A stretch of DNA of 64,000 bases, from NCBI GenBank assembly GCA_018712345.1, contig DVHG01000016.1:62001-126000 (forward strand), given 5' to 3'. The notes under the pieces were generated by a model that saw only the letters and a program-made list of their open reading frames with translations, was not told where the DNA came from and searched no databases. The stretch comes from Candidatus Onthovicinus excrementipullorum (lineage in GTDB: Bacteria; Bacillota; Clostridia; Oscillospirales; Acutalibacteraceae). Position 1 is the stretch's first letter. The number at the start of each line of letters is the position of its first letter. Both the position numbers and the translations under genes were made by a program. Shown here piece after piece: positions 37,285-45,082 of the stretch.

Positions 37285-38364
37285 TTATGCTAAAACAACC
37301 TGCTCGTAGCTGACCGCATAATTGGTATCCCTGTTGCCGATTGTGATGACCATGCCGCCCGTGTGATCCGCGCCGTTCCAGGGCTTCGGGGAGGGGCCGG
37401 TCTTCAGGCCATAGACCATATCAATGCCCTCATAGGTGATTGCCGCATCATTTTCATGGTCGTGGCCGCAAAACATGTATTTTGTTGAGCCGAGCTCCTT
37501 GCATTTGTCAAAAAATCCGGAGTTGACCGGCGCGCAGCTGGGAAGGTAGGCGCACTTGCCGGAGCCATATTCCTCCGGGATGGTGTAGCTCCCCGTGGCC
37601 TCATCATAGATCCCGTACTGCTCCACCGCCTGTGCAAACTCCGGCTGTGCAAAGTGTGAAAAGGTCATGGAGGGGACGATGTGCCCCACTGCCTGCTCAA
37701 TTCCGCGGACATTCCACTCATACCACGCAATCTGCTCATAGCCCATGTAGACCTCTTCCACCGAGCCGTCGTCATATTCGATGTAGCGCCCGTTGTCAAA
37801 CATAAAGAGTGTCTGGATTGGCTCCCCATTCTCTGTGATGTTGATTACGTAATTCCCACAGCCGTAAAGATTGGACGGCCCCTTCTGGAACAGGCAGTGC
37901 TCCGCAGCCTCCAGCTGATCCCCCTGCCAGTTGAGGGAGTTGACGGGAACCTCGTCGTCATGGTTGCCGAAGACAGCCGTCCACGGAACCCCGAAGGAGT
38001 CCATCACCCGGATCAGGTCCTTGAGCAGGAACCGCGCCGTTGCACCGGACACATTATCCCCAAGGGTCGCGATCAGATCAGGCCGTGTCTGCTCAACGAG
38101 TTCGCGTACCTGATCCAGTGCACGGCCGTTGTCCCCCAGGAGGGTCCAGAGCTGCGTATCGGCGAGCAGCAGGATCTTGAACGGCCGATCCGGATCCTTT
38201 TCCACCGTTTGGATCGCACCCAGATCAAAGGGCTGATCCGCGCTCCAAATCTGGACATGCTTTTTGCCCGTCAGGGGGAAAAACAGCACCCCCACAACGA
38301 TCAGCGCGGCAGCCAGTACCGCCGCGACTACACCGATAATCACTTTCTTTGCCTTTTTGCTCAT
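37285..38364 (-). CDS. Membrane-anchored metallophosphoesterase
   Basis: 359 residues. One N-terminal membrane segment (about 7-28) then a calcineurin-like phosphoesterase domain with the metal motifs LLADTQLW, GDNVSG, GNHDDEV and GHDHEND. It resembles purple acid phosphatase/Dcr2-like secreted phosphoesterases. ATG 38364 has AGGAG 9-10 nt upstream; the track start GTG 38373 sits too close to that site. Single gene with its own terminator, divergent from the EEP-family gene. The substrate is unknown. Confidence 0.87.
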   Translation of the reverse strand: MSKKAKKVIIGVVAAVLAAALIVVGVLFFPLTGKKHVQIWSADQPFDLGAIQTVEKDPDRPFKILLLADTQLWTLLGDNGRALDQVRELVEQTRPDLIATLGDNVSGATARFLLKDLIRVMDSFGVPWTAVFGNHDDEVPVNSLNWQGDQLEAAEHCLFQKGPSNLYGCGNYVINITENGEPIQTLFMFDNGRYIEYDDGSVEEVYMGYEQIAWYEWNVRGIEQAVGHIVPSMTFSHFAQPEFAQAVEQYGIYDEATGSYTIPEEYGSGKCAYLPSCAPVNSGFFDKCKELGSTKYMFCGHDHENDAAITYEGIDMVYGLKTGPSPKPWNGADHTGGMVITIGNRDTNYAVSYEQVVLA

Positions 38365-38577
38365 TTTGGACACGCTCCTCTGCCAACAATTTCAGCCAGG
38401 TATCAGTCTACCATAAAGAGCCTGTAAATTCCAGTATTTCAATAAAATTTGAAGAAATATTTTTGCACTCTTATACAAATATCACATCTGATTTTCTATT
38501 TTCCGGATACTGGATATTTTTCAGCCGCTGTGATAAAATGCAAATGATTATATGAAAACAAGCGAGGTTACCCGGTT

Positions 38578-39522
38578 ATGAAAGCAAAAAAAACCACAAA
38601 AATTATTGCCGCCACAGCGGCAGCCGTCCTCGCGGCGGCGATCATCACCGTGCCGACTGTCTTTGCTGTACGCGGCAATATCGGCGGGCAGGAGCTGCCC
38701 AAGGATTTTACGGATGGGATGGCCTCTGCCGACGCAGCGCTGGCGCCGGGGGCGAGTACGCGTATTATGTCCTCCAACCTGCTGGTCCACTATGCGAGCT
38801 GGGGCGGCGAGCCGGCCAAACCGCGGGCAAAGATGTATGTCTCCCTGATTGAGAAGTATCGGCCGGACGTTGTCGGGCTGCAGGAGGTGTGCGGATCCTG
38901 GTTCGCGTGCCTGTACCACAACCTGCCCGACGGATATAAATTTATTGACCCGCTCACGACAGGGCTTTTCGTCCACATGACGAGCATGATCTATAACGCC
39001 AATACGCTCACCCTCCTCGACAGCGATCAGGTGGTCTATTCTGAAGGAGATAACTCCCGCCTGCGCCGTGTAGTATGGGCGCTGTTTGAGCGCAAGGACG
39101 ACGGCAAGCAATTCGTCGTTACCTCCACGCACTTTGACCTGATCCGGGAAAATCAGGAGGAGGAAGAGCTGCACACCATGACCGTACAGGCGGAGGAGAT
39201 GATCGCCCTGGTCAACGAGCTGGGAGACCGGTATAACTGCCCGGTCTTCTCCACGGGGGATTTTAACGCCAAAGAGGACGGGCGGCAGAACGGCGAGTAC
39301 GACGCGCCGGAGATCTACTCCAGACTCATTCAAAGCCTGACCGACACCAAGGCCGTCGCCCGGGAGAAAAAGGCCGGTGCGGACTACGGGATTGAGGAGC
39401 CGACGTATGACCACATCTTCCTGCGCGGGAACGCCGAAATTGAGCAGTTCCAGATCCTCTCCCAACCGTACCTGACGCCAATGTCCGATCACTATTCAAT
39501 CTTTATTGACGCGGCGTTCTGA
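38578..39522 (+). CDS. Secreted endonuclease/exonuclease/phosphatase (EEP) family protein
   Basis: 314 residues. The N-terminal signal segment (about 7-28) is followed by an EEP fold with metal and catalytic motifs SSNLLVH, GLQEVCGSW (Glu), TSTHFDL, STGDFNA and the final SDHYSIF (Asp-His). Families with this fold cleave phosphodiesters or phosphomonoesters in nucleic acids, inositol phosphates or sphingomyelin. GAGG lies upstream of ATG 38578. Divergent from a membrane-anchored metallophosphoesterase, so the pair may scavenge phosphate outside the cell (inference). Confidence 0.85.
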   Translation: MKAKKTTKIIAATAAAVLAAAIITVPTVFAVRGNIGGQELPKDFTDGMASADAALAPGASTRIMSSNLLVHYASWGGEPAKPRAKMYVSLIEKYRPDVVGLQEVCGSWFACLYHNLPDGYKFIDPLTTGLFVHMTSMIYNANTLTLLDSDQVVYSEGDNSRLRRVVWALFERKDDGKQFVVTSTHFDLIRENQEEEELHTMTVQAEEMIALVNELGDRYNCPVFSTGDFNAKEDGRQNGEYDAPEIYSRLIQSLTDTKAVAREKKAGADYGIEEPTYDHIFLRGNAEIEQFQILSQPYLTPMSDHYSIFIDAAF

Positions 39523-39580
39523 GACCAGTTTATATCCAAAAATAAGGCGCGCAGGAAAGGCGACAACTATATAAGGAAGT

Positions 39581-39627
39581 AAAACAATGCCCGCAGAAAC
39601 AACGAGGTTTTCTGCAGGCTTTGTTTT
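39581..39627. terminator. Bidirectional terminator
   Basis: Two 19-nt arms (39581-39599 and 39609-39627) pair at 17 positions, with AAAA and TTTT at the outer ends, between convergent genes. Confidence 0.8.
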
Positions 39628-39642
39628 ATGTAAAATTATGTT

Positions 39643-40149
39643 TTATTTCGTGTTATAATACCTGTAATACTTAAAATCAAATCGCTCATTTGTGGCATGT
39701 ACCAAAAGTGAGCGTATAGCGACAAATTGATAGCCGCACCGTTCTAAAACATGTTGGGATTTGACATTATCTACAGCAACTGTACCAATTAAATATGGAA
39801 TATTATAATTTCTCAATGCCCATCCGGTTACTTTTTTCACTGCTTCTGAGGCAAACCCATATCCCCGATATTCTGTTAATAAATAATAAAATATTTCCGG
39901 TTCGTGCAGATCGTCATGTTTTCCCACGCCTATCGTGCCCATAAGTTTTCCAGTTGTTTTTTCAAAAATGCCAAAAGAGATCAAGCCATTTATGATGTCC
40001 ATGGCGGAATATTGTGAAATCAACCAATTCAAAAATCCTTTTCCGCTTCCAAAACAAGTCTTTTGAACATCGTTCAGCGTTCGTTCAAATTCCGGGTAAT
40101 CAGCTTCACAAAGTTCACGAATAATAAGTCGTTCCGTTATTATTTTCAT
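39643..40149 (-). CDS. GNAT-family N-acetyltransferase (RimJ/RimL type), AT-rich
   Basis: 168 residues. It begins MKIITERLIIREL, as RimJ/RimL-type acetyltransferases do, and has the acetyl-CoA loop YRGYGFASEAVKK and the late VAVDNVKSQHVLERCGY. The gene and its flanks are markedly AT-rich (roughly 38-40% GC by eye) against GC-rich neighbours, with AT-ending codons, suggesting recent transfer. The acceptor is unknown. Confidence 0.88.
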   Translation of the reverse strand: MKIITERLIIRELCEADYPEFERTLNDVQKTCFGSGKGFLNWLISQYSAMDIINGLISFGIFEKTTGKLMGTIGVGKHDDLHEPEIFYYLLTEYRGYGFASEAVKKVTGWALRNYNIPYLIGTVAVDNVKSQHVLERCGYQFVAIRSLLVHATNERFDFKYYRYYNTK

Positions 40150-40340
40150 AATGCCCTCATTTTTTAAGAATTATATCGCATAGCTTGCATTTTTTGCAAG
40201 CAGGGAAACTGTCTGGGCAAATTTCCGAAAACAGAAATATGGCGCCGTTGATGTTGGCATCATATCGTATTCTTTACATAAAAGCTTTCTTATTTGGCGT
40301 TTTCGAAGCCAATCCCGTGCTCCTTTTTCTTTCCCAGCGC

Positions 40341-40844
40341 TCAGCGTGTGAGTGCATACAGCTTCATATCCAGGACCTGGCCGTCTTTGAAAGCGTTTTT
40401 GCGCATTGTCCCCTCAAGGACAAAGCCGCACTTCTCCAGCACGCGGCATGATGCCGTATTATACGCAAACGGCTCCGCGAAAATCCGCAGGATATCCGTA
40501 TGCTCAAACACATGGACGCATGCCCGGCGGACGGCAAAGGTCGCAATCCCACGCCCCCAGAACGGTTCTGCAATATAATACCCCAGTTCCGCGGTGCGGA
40601 AGTGGATATTCCCCTGCCGGAAAATTCCGATGCTGCCCACCGCCCGGTCATCCGCCGTGACGGCAAAGGCAAATGTCTGCTCCGGATCAGCTGCCAGCGT
40701 CTCCGCAATAAAGCTGCGTGCGTCCTCCTGCGTGTAGGGGAACGGAATGCCGTCCCTCAGATTCCGCTGCACATTTCGGTTGCCGATCGAAGCGGCGAGA
40801 TCGGGCGCATCCTCCATGCACCACGCCCGCAGCCCATACTCCAT
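40341..40844 (-). CDS. GNAT-family N-acetyltransferase (RimJ/RimL type)
   Basis: 167 residues. It has LRAWCMEDAPDLAASIGN at the N-terminus, RDGIPFPYTQEDA, the acetyl-CoA loop WGRGIATFAVRRA (about 96-108) and a C-terminal NTASCRVLEKCGFVLEG. Its composition matches the host, unlike the AT-rich GNAT beside it, so the two are not a recent tandem duplication. It ends 18 nt upstream of a membrane-protein gene end on the same strand. Confidence 0.88.
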   Translation of the reverse strand: MEYGLRAWCMEDAPDLAASIGNRNVQRNLRDGIPFPYTQEDARSFIAETLAADPEQTFAFAVTADDRAVGSIGIFRQGNIHFRTAELGYYIAEPFWGRGIATFAVRRACVHVFEHTDILRIFAEPFAYNTASCRVLEKCGFVLEGTMRKNAFKDGQVLDMKLYALTR

Positions 40845-40861
40845 GACAAGCCCTCCAGCCT

Positions 40862-41410
40862 CTATTTGAAAATCCGCTTAAAATTCTTCCGCCACCGGTT
40901 TAAATACGCCTCAACCAGCCGGGAAAGGGCCAGATCGTAGATCCAAAAGACCAGATTGCCCGCAGCAAGGACAATCACAATGATCCCCCAGACGGGAACG
41001 CCCCGCTCCGTGAGAAAATCCATCTCAATAAACGGTATCCCGAACACAAAAGTCAGCAGCGCATAAGCAGCCAGAATTGAGGCGTTGAAAACGATAAATT
41101 TCACGATCCACTCGACCACGCGCGGCAGCTTGCTCTCAAGCAGCGCTTTCAGGATCGGATAATAGCCGAAAAACAGCACATACATCACCGCGGCCATGCG
41201 GTCCGGGACAGTAAACATGGCGATCAGTCCAACCGCCACATAGACCATGAAGGCCCAGCGCTTGTTGACCTCAATCACGACGACCATCAGCAGGACGCCC
41301 GACACGGCCGGCAGGACAAACGTCATGGACGGGATGATCGTCAGCAGCATGAAGACGACGGAAAGCGCCGCCACGATCCCGCCGAGTGCGATCTTTGAGC
41401 TCTGTTTCAC
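40862..41410 (-). CDS. Small multi-spanning membrane protein of unknown function
   Basis: 182 residues with about five membrane segments (GGIVAALSVVFMLLTIIPSM at the start resembles the N-terminus of ECF-type or DUF2232-like proteins) and a basic C-terminus (NRWRKNFKRIFK). The start is GTG 41410 with GGGAGG 7 nt upstream; a longer reading frame to 41869 only runs antisense-in-frame over the DnaJ-like gene and has out-of-character Arg/Ala-rich residues. It is 19 nt downstream of the DnaJ-like gene, so probably co-transcribed. Confidence 0.75.
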   Translation of the reverse strand: MKQSSKIALGGIVAALSVVFMLLTIIPSMTFVLPAVSGVLLMVVVIEVNKRWAFMVYVAVGLIAMFTVPDRMAAVMYVLFFGYYPILKALLESKLPRVVEWIVKFIVFNASILAAYALLTFVFGIPFIEMDFLTERGVPVWGIIVIVLAAGNLVFWIYDLALSRLVEAYLNRWRKNFKRIFK

Positions 41411-41429
41411 CACAACCCCTCCCAAGGAA

Positions 41430-42026
41430 TCAGCAGCACGGCGTCCCGTCACATCCCGCGCAGTCGCAACAGCAGTTGGCGCAGATGAGCGCGTTGCAGA
41501 TATCGCAGACGCTGCATCCTGTTTTGCCCGGCATCCCGTTGGGCCCCGCCTGACGGTACCCGCCGCCGCGGGGAGAGGCCACATTGTTGTATGCTGCACG
41601 GTACTCCGCATTGCCCGGATCCATATCGCAGGCCGTGCGGTAATTGCGGGAGGCCTCCTCCAGCCAGCCGCGCCTGTAGAGAACCGTCCCCTTGAGGAAG
41701 TACCACTCCGCGTTGCGGCCGTTGTTCGGAATTCCCTCAAGCAGTGTATCCGCGTCATCGATCCTGTTCTCCGCAATGCGGGCGCGCACATCTGCCAGCG
41801 AGGAACCTGCGGAGGCATAGCCCCCGGGGCCGTTGCGCCGGGAATTGATGATCTCATCATAGGCCGCATCCAGCTCCGCCATCCTGCGGCTGTTCTGCGG
41901 TGTCATATTGTCCTGATACGCGCGTGCCTTGCGGCGGTAGGCCTCCTTGACCTCCTCATCTGTCGCCGTCTCGCTGATCCCCAATATTTCATATGCGCTT
42001 TTCACGTGAGCACCGTCCTTTGTCAT
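41430..42026 (-). CDS. DnaJ-like protein with degenerate HPD motif and Cys-rich tail
   Basis: 198 residues. A J-domain (about 8-62; SAYEILGISETATDEEVKEAYRRKARAY) has QDN where the HPD tripeptide should be, so it is unlikely to stimulate DnaK by the normal route. A TPR-like middle (about 80-150, AEWYFLKGTVLYRRGWLEEA) and a Cys-rich C-terminus (CSVCDIC, CANCCCDC, CDGTPCC; about 11 Cys) follow, possibly metal-binding. ATG 42026 has GAGG upstream; GTG 42005 with AAAGGA is also possible. It overlaps the DUF5685 gene. Confidence 0.8.
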   Translation of the reverse strand: MTKDGAHVKSAYEILGISETATDEEVKEAYRRKARAYQDNMTPQNSRRMAELDAAYDEIINSRRNGPGGYASAGSSLADVRARIAENRIDDADTLLEGIPNNGRNAEWYFLKGTVLYRRGWLEEASRNYRTACDMDPGNAEYRAAYNNVASPRGGGYRQAGPNGMPGKTGCSVCDICNALICANCCCDCAGCDGTPCC

Positions 42027-42864
42027 GATCCGTCACCTCTGTGATGACGTGATATGTCCCATCATAGAGAATATTCAGCAGAATATCCCGAAACCCTGGA
42101 AGCTTCAGTGCGTCGTAGGCCCGGATGGCCTCCGCCACCGTCAGGTTCAGGACTTCCCCCGCGTAGCGGGAGACCTGTTCCCGTTCCATCCCCTCCAGAA
42201 GAAAGACGTTATAGCTGCCGGACTTTAAATCATCCTCATAGTCATCCGCCGCGTCACAGATGTAGACGTAGCGCCCGACGCAGTACCCCAAACGGCTGAG
42301 ATGCGCCGCACGCTCCGGATCCTGCACGCCATAGGCGCAGATCTTTCCGAGGGCGGAGGCTGTGGGATCGGCCGCCCGGTCAAGGCTGGGGCACCCTTCC
42401 CGCTCCAGCCTGGTCTGGCACTCAATGGCCTCCCGCAGGATCGCATCAATTTCCGGGAATTTTTTGCACGCTTTTTTCCTGGCGCGGGAAGCAAACGGGA
42501 GCAGCAGGCGCGAGCCGAGTGACTTGAAAAAAGAACTGTCTGTAATGTTGTCATGCAGCTTGTAATAAGTCATGATGACAACACATGCCGCGCTGATCTT
42601 GAGCGCCTGTCCCGGATCGCGTTGGCAATAATGGCATTTGGCAAGCGGATTGAACGGACAGCGCCCCTCATCAAAGCCGGGGCACACCTCCTCCTGCGCC
42701 ATACGCAGGAGCGCTAAAAAGGCGAAGTCATAGCTCAGTGCCATACGGGCCATGAACCCGTAATCGCGGCCAAGCTGACGGCACAGGGAACAGTAAACGC
42801 CCTTATAAACCTCATAGTCCTTAACCTTCAGCTCCGGCTTATAGGCCTTTACATATCCAAACAA
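41989..42864 (-). CDS. DUF5685-family protein
   Basis: About 291 residues. It has FGYVKAYKPELKVKDYEVYKGVYCSLCRQLGRDYG at the start (residues about 2-36), a paired CxxC...C set (CSLC, CPF, CHYC) and YICDAADDYEDDLKSGSYN. I recognise it as DUF5685, a family of mostly helical proteins of unknown function that commonly lies beside a DnaJ-like gene in Clostridia, as here. I chose the TTG at 42864, which gives the family N-terminus; the first in-frame ATG is 42969 but has no ribosome site at a useful distance. Confidence 0.78.
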   Translation of the reverse strand: MFGYVKAYKPELKVKDYEVYKGVYCSLCRQLGRDYGFMARMALSYDFAFLALLRMAQEEVCPGFDEGRCPFNPLAKCHYCQRDPGQALKISAACVVIMTYYKLHDNITDSSFFKSLGSRLLLPFASRARKKACKKFPEIDAILREAIECQTRLEREGCPSLDRAADPTASALGKICAYGVQDPERAAHLSRLGYCVGRYVYICDAADDYEDDLKSGSYNVFLLEGMEREQVSRYAGEVLNLTVAEAIRAYDALKLPGFRDILLNILYDGTYHVITEVTDHDKGRCSREKRI

Positions 42865-43047
42865 AATCCACACCACCAAGCAGACACTATGAGAGTCCTT
42901 TTTAAATATTATCAGATATTGTAGTGAAATTGCATGAATATATTGTAAATATTTTTCGTTTTCCCGCATCCTCTGTTCTCTTTGCTCATCCCCTTTTGGA
43001 AAGCATGATAAACAGCATGGGACGTACGGATAAATTTGTAAAAAATG

Positions 43048-43076
43048 ATGACATTTTTATGGAAATAGGCTATAAT
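43048..43076 (+). promoter_or_regulatory. SigA-type promoter of the alpha/beta hydrolase gene
   Basis: ATGACA (43048-43053), 17 nt, TATAAT (43071-43076), about 38 nt before the start codon. Confidence 0.72.
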
Positions 43077-43114
43077 AAGGGCAGAACTTTGCTCATCTAC
43101 TACGGAGGTGCACC

Positions 43115-44068
43115 ATGTCAATTATAAAAAAGGACGCATACTTCAATTCCTCTACCGGAACGGACAGGGTCCATGCGGTCATCTGGCAGGATGACACGCT
43201 TCCGCCTGTCGCCGTCGTTCAGCTTGTACACGGGCTGGGTGAACACATGGGGCGGTATGATGAATTTGCCCGTTTTCTGGCGGCCAACGGATTTATCGTC
43301 TGCGGAAATGACGCGCTGGGCCACGGACTCACCGCCGCATCCATGGAGGACCTTGGCTTTACGTGCGAGAAAAACGGAGACCTCCGCTTGGTGGACGACA
43401 TCCACATCCTGTACAACATCATGCACAGGCGCTACCCTGATCTGAAATATTACCTGTTCGGCCATTCAATGGGCGCCGCATGCGTGCGGGTATTTCTGTC
43501 CCATTTCGGCCATGAGATTGACGGCGCCATTCTCTGCGGACCGGCTGAGTTCCCGCCGATTTCCATTTTTGCCGCGGGCGCGGCAGACAAGCTGGCGGAA
43601 AAGCTTGGCCCGCATAAGAAGGCGGTTACGCTGAGCGCCCAGATAGCCGCACTCTCCAACCGCCAATTTGCCGGCAATGCGCGCACCGAGAGTGACTGGC
43701 TGACCTCCGACCCGGAGGAGGTGGACAAGATCCTGGCCGATCCGCTGTGCAACTTCCCCCTGACCTATGCGCTGATCCGCGATCTGCTCCGCCTTCAGTC
43801 GGAGTGCGCGGCCGGTGACTGGGCCGCTCGCGTTCCGCTCAACCTGCCGCTCATGATTATCGGCGGAGCGGAAGATCCCGTCGGCGGCAACGGACGCAAG
43901 GTAATCGATCTGGTCGAGAAGCTGGAGGCCGCTGGCCACAGCCCCGAGGTCATCCTCTACCCCGGCTGCCGGCACAACCTGCTCAATGAGGGCGTGCGGG
44001 ATAAGATCTTTAACGATATCCTGATTTGGCTCAGCGCGACGGCGAACACCGGCACAGAGCAGGAATAG
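43115..44068 (+). CDS. Alpha/beta hydrolase, monoacylglycerol-lipase-like
   Basis: 317 residues. The oxyanion tract is VVQLVHGLGEHMGRY (about 34-48), the nucleophile elbow GHSMGA (Ser about 117), and the late Asp and His lie in IIGGAEDPV and YPGCRHNLLNE. This matches the serine-aminopeptidase/monoglyceride-lipase type (Hydrolase_4). No signal peptide; cytoplasmic. Single-gene unit with its own promoter and terminator. The ester substrate is unknown. Confidence 0.9.
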   Translation: MSIIKKDAYFNSSTGTDRVHAVIWQDDTLPPVAVVQLVHGLGEHMGRYDEFARFLAANGFIVCGNDALGHGLTAASMEDLGFTCEKNGDLRLVDDIHILYNIMHRRYPDLKYYLFGHSMGAACVRVFLSHFGHEIDGAILCGPAEFPPISIFAAGAADKLAEKLGPHKKAVTLSAQIAALSNRQFAGNARTESDWLTSDPEEVDKILADPLCNFPLTYALIRDLLRLQSECAAGDWAARVPLNLPLMIIGGAEDPVGGNGRKVIDLVEKLEAAGHSPEVILYPGCRHNLLNEGVRDKIFNDILIWLSATANTGTEQE

Positions 44069-44085
44069 GCCGATAGATAAAATAA

Positions 44086-44117
44086 AGAGTGACGCCCCGA
44101 AAAGCGTCACTCTTTTT
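44086..44117. terminator. Bidirectional terminator
   Basis: A perfect 10-bp stem, AGAGTGACGC (44086-44095) with GCGTCACTCT (44104-44113), followed by TTTTT, lies between convergent genes. Confidence 0.88.
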
Positions 44118-44141
44118 ATCTGTGCTTTGACAGGCAGTCCA

Positions 44142-44837
44142 TTACAGCCCTACGGCGTTCACCCCGTATTCAGCCTGTGCCTGTGTGAATTTTTCGTACA
44201 GGAGCTGATCAATTAGCCTCTCCCTGGAGAATGCAGAATATTCGAGATAGGACTGCGCCTTTTTGGCGGCCTGCTCATTCCAATCGGCGCCGCAGTTGTC
44301 TGCCCCATACTTGGCCTGATCTGCCGTAAATTTTTCATACTCAAGCTGATCAATCAATCCTTCATAAGAAAAGCTGCTGTACTCCAAATAGGATTTTGCC
44401 TTTTCAACAGCCTGTTGGTTCCAATCCGCACCGCAGTGATCTACCGCGTATACCGCATCCTCATGGGAGTACTTTTCGTACTCAAGCTGTCCGATCAATC
44501 CCTCTCGGGAAAAGGCAGAATACTTTAAATAGGACTCTGCCTGCCGGAGGGCGTTCCGCTGGCTGAACGTAGCGCCGGACGAATCGCCGGAACCCGAATT
44601 CACCTGCTGATCCTGCTTGGAATCAGTCTTCCCCTCTGTGGGCGCAGGAGATTGCACTTTGTCCACAGACTTGTCCGCATCCTCCTCTTCATCACGGATT
44701 ACGGGCTCTGCATCCACGGCAGAAGAATCCGTGCTTTCAGGTGGAACTGTGGTCCTTTCATCGCCTGTGTAAGCACCGCATGCACACAGCGAAAAGGTGA
44801 GCGCCGCAGCAATCAGAGCTGCAATCAGTTTTTTCAT
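44142..44837 (-). CDS. Ltp-family surface lipoprotein with three repeats
   Basis: 231 residues. A lipoprotein signal peptide ends in LCAC (about C19). An acidic Ser-rich linker (about 25-95) is followed by three about 47-residue repeats (about 96-231), each like QAESYLKYSAFSREGLIGQL then EYEKYSHEDAVYAVDHCGADWN. These are Ltp (host cell surface-exposed lipoprotein) domains. In Streptococcus phage TP-J34 an Ltp lipoprotein blocks injection of phage DNA. A role in phage exclusion here is inference. It is convergent with the hydrolase and has its own promoter. Confidence 0.87.
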   Translation of the reverse strand: MKKLIAALIAAALTFSLCACGAYTGDERTTVPPESTDSSAVDAEPVIRDEEEDADKSVDKVQSPAPTEGKTDSKQDQQVNSGSGDSSGATFSQRNALRQAESYLKYSAFSREGLIGQLEYEKYSHEDAVYAVDHCGADWNQQAVEKAKSYLEYSSFSYEGLIDQLEYEKFTADQAKYGADNCGADWNEQAAKKAQSYLEYSAFSRERLIDQLLYEKFTQAQAEYGVNAVGL

Positions 44838-44936
44838 TTCTACTTCCTCCTACAAAGCTTATTCAAGAATCGATCACTTCCCGCAGCCAGTTTCCAGCCG
44901 TTTAATTCTAGCAACAATCGACATCTTGTTATAAGC

Positions 44937-44965
44937 ATCATATCACACAAGCATGATAAAATCAA
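44937..44965 (-). promoter_or_regulatory. SigA-type promoter of the Ltp lipoprotein gene
   Basis: Minus strand TTGATT (44965-44960), 17 nt, TATGAT (44942-44937). Confidence 0.68.
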
Positions 44966-45033
44966 TAACCTGGGCAAAATTAATTTTAAAGTCCGTGGCA
45001 CCCACTGGGCGGTGATCATTAAGTTCACACAGA

Positions 45034-45064
45034 AAAACGGCTGAAGCGCTGCTTCAGCCGTTTT
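45034..45064 (-). terminator. Terminator of the surface-protein gene
   Basis: A perfect 14-bp stem, 45034-45047 with 45051-45064 (AAAACGGCTGAAGC and its complement), loop of 3 nt, T run on both strands. Confidence 0.9.
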
Positions 45065-45082
45065 CACTTATTTTCAGTGGTG

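Noticed and set aside
40862..41869. A 335-residue frame for the membrane protein
   Set aside because: The first 150 codons run over the DnaJ-like gene in another frame and are Arg/Ala/Ser-rich. GTG 41410 with a GGGAGG site gives a clean membrane protein.
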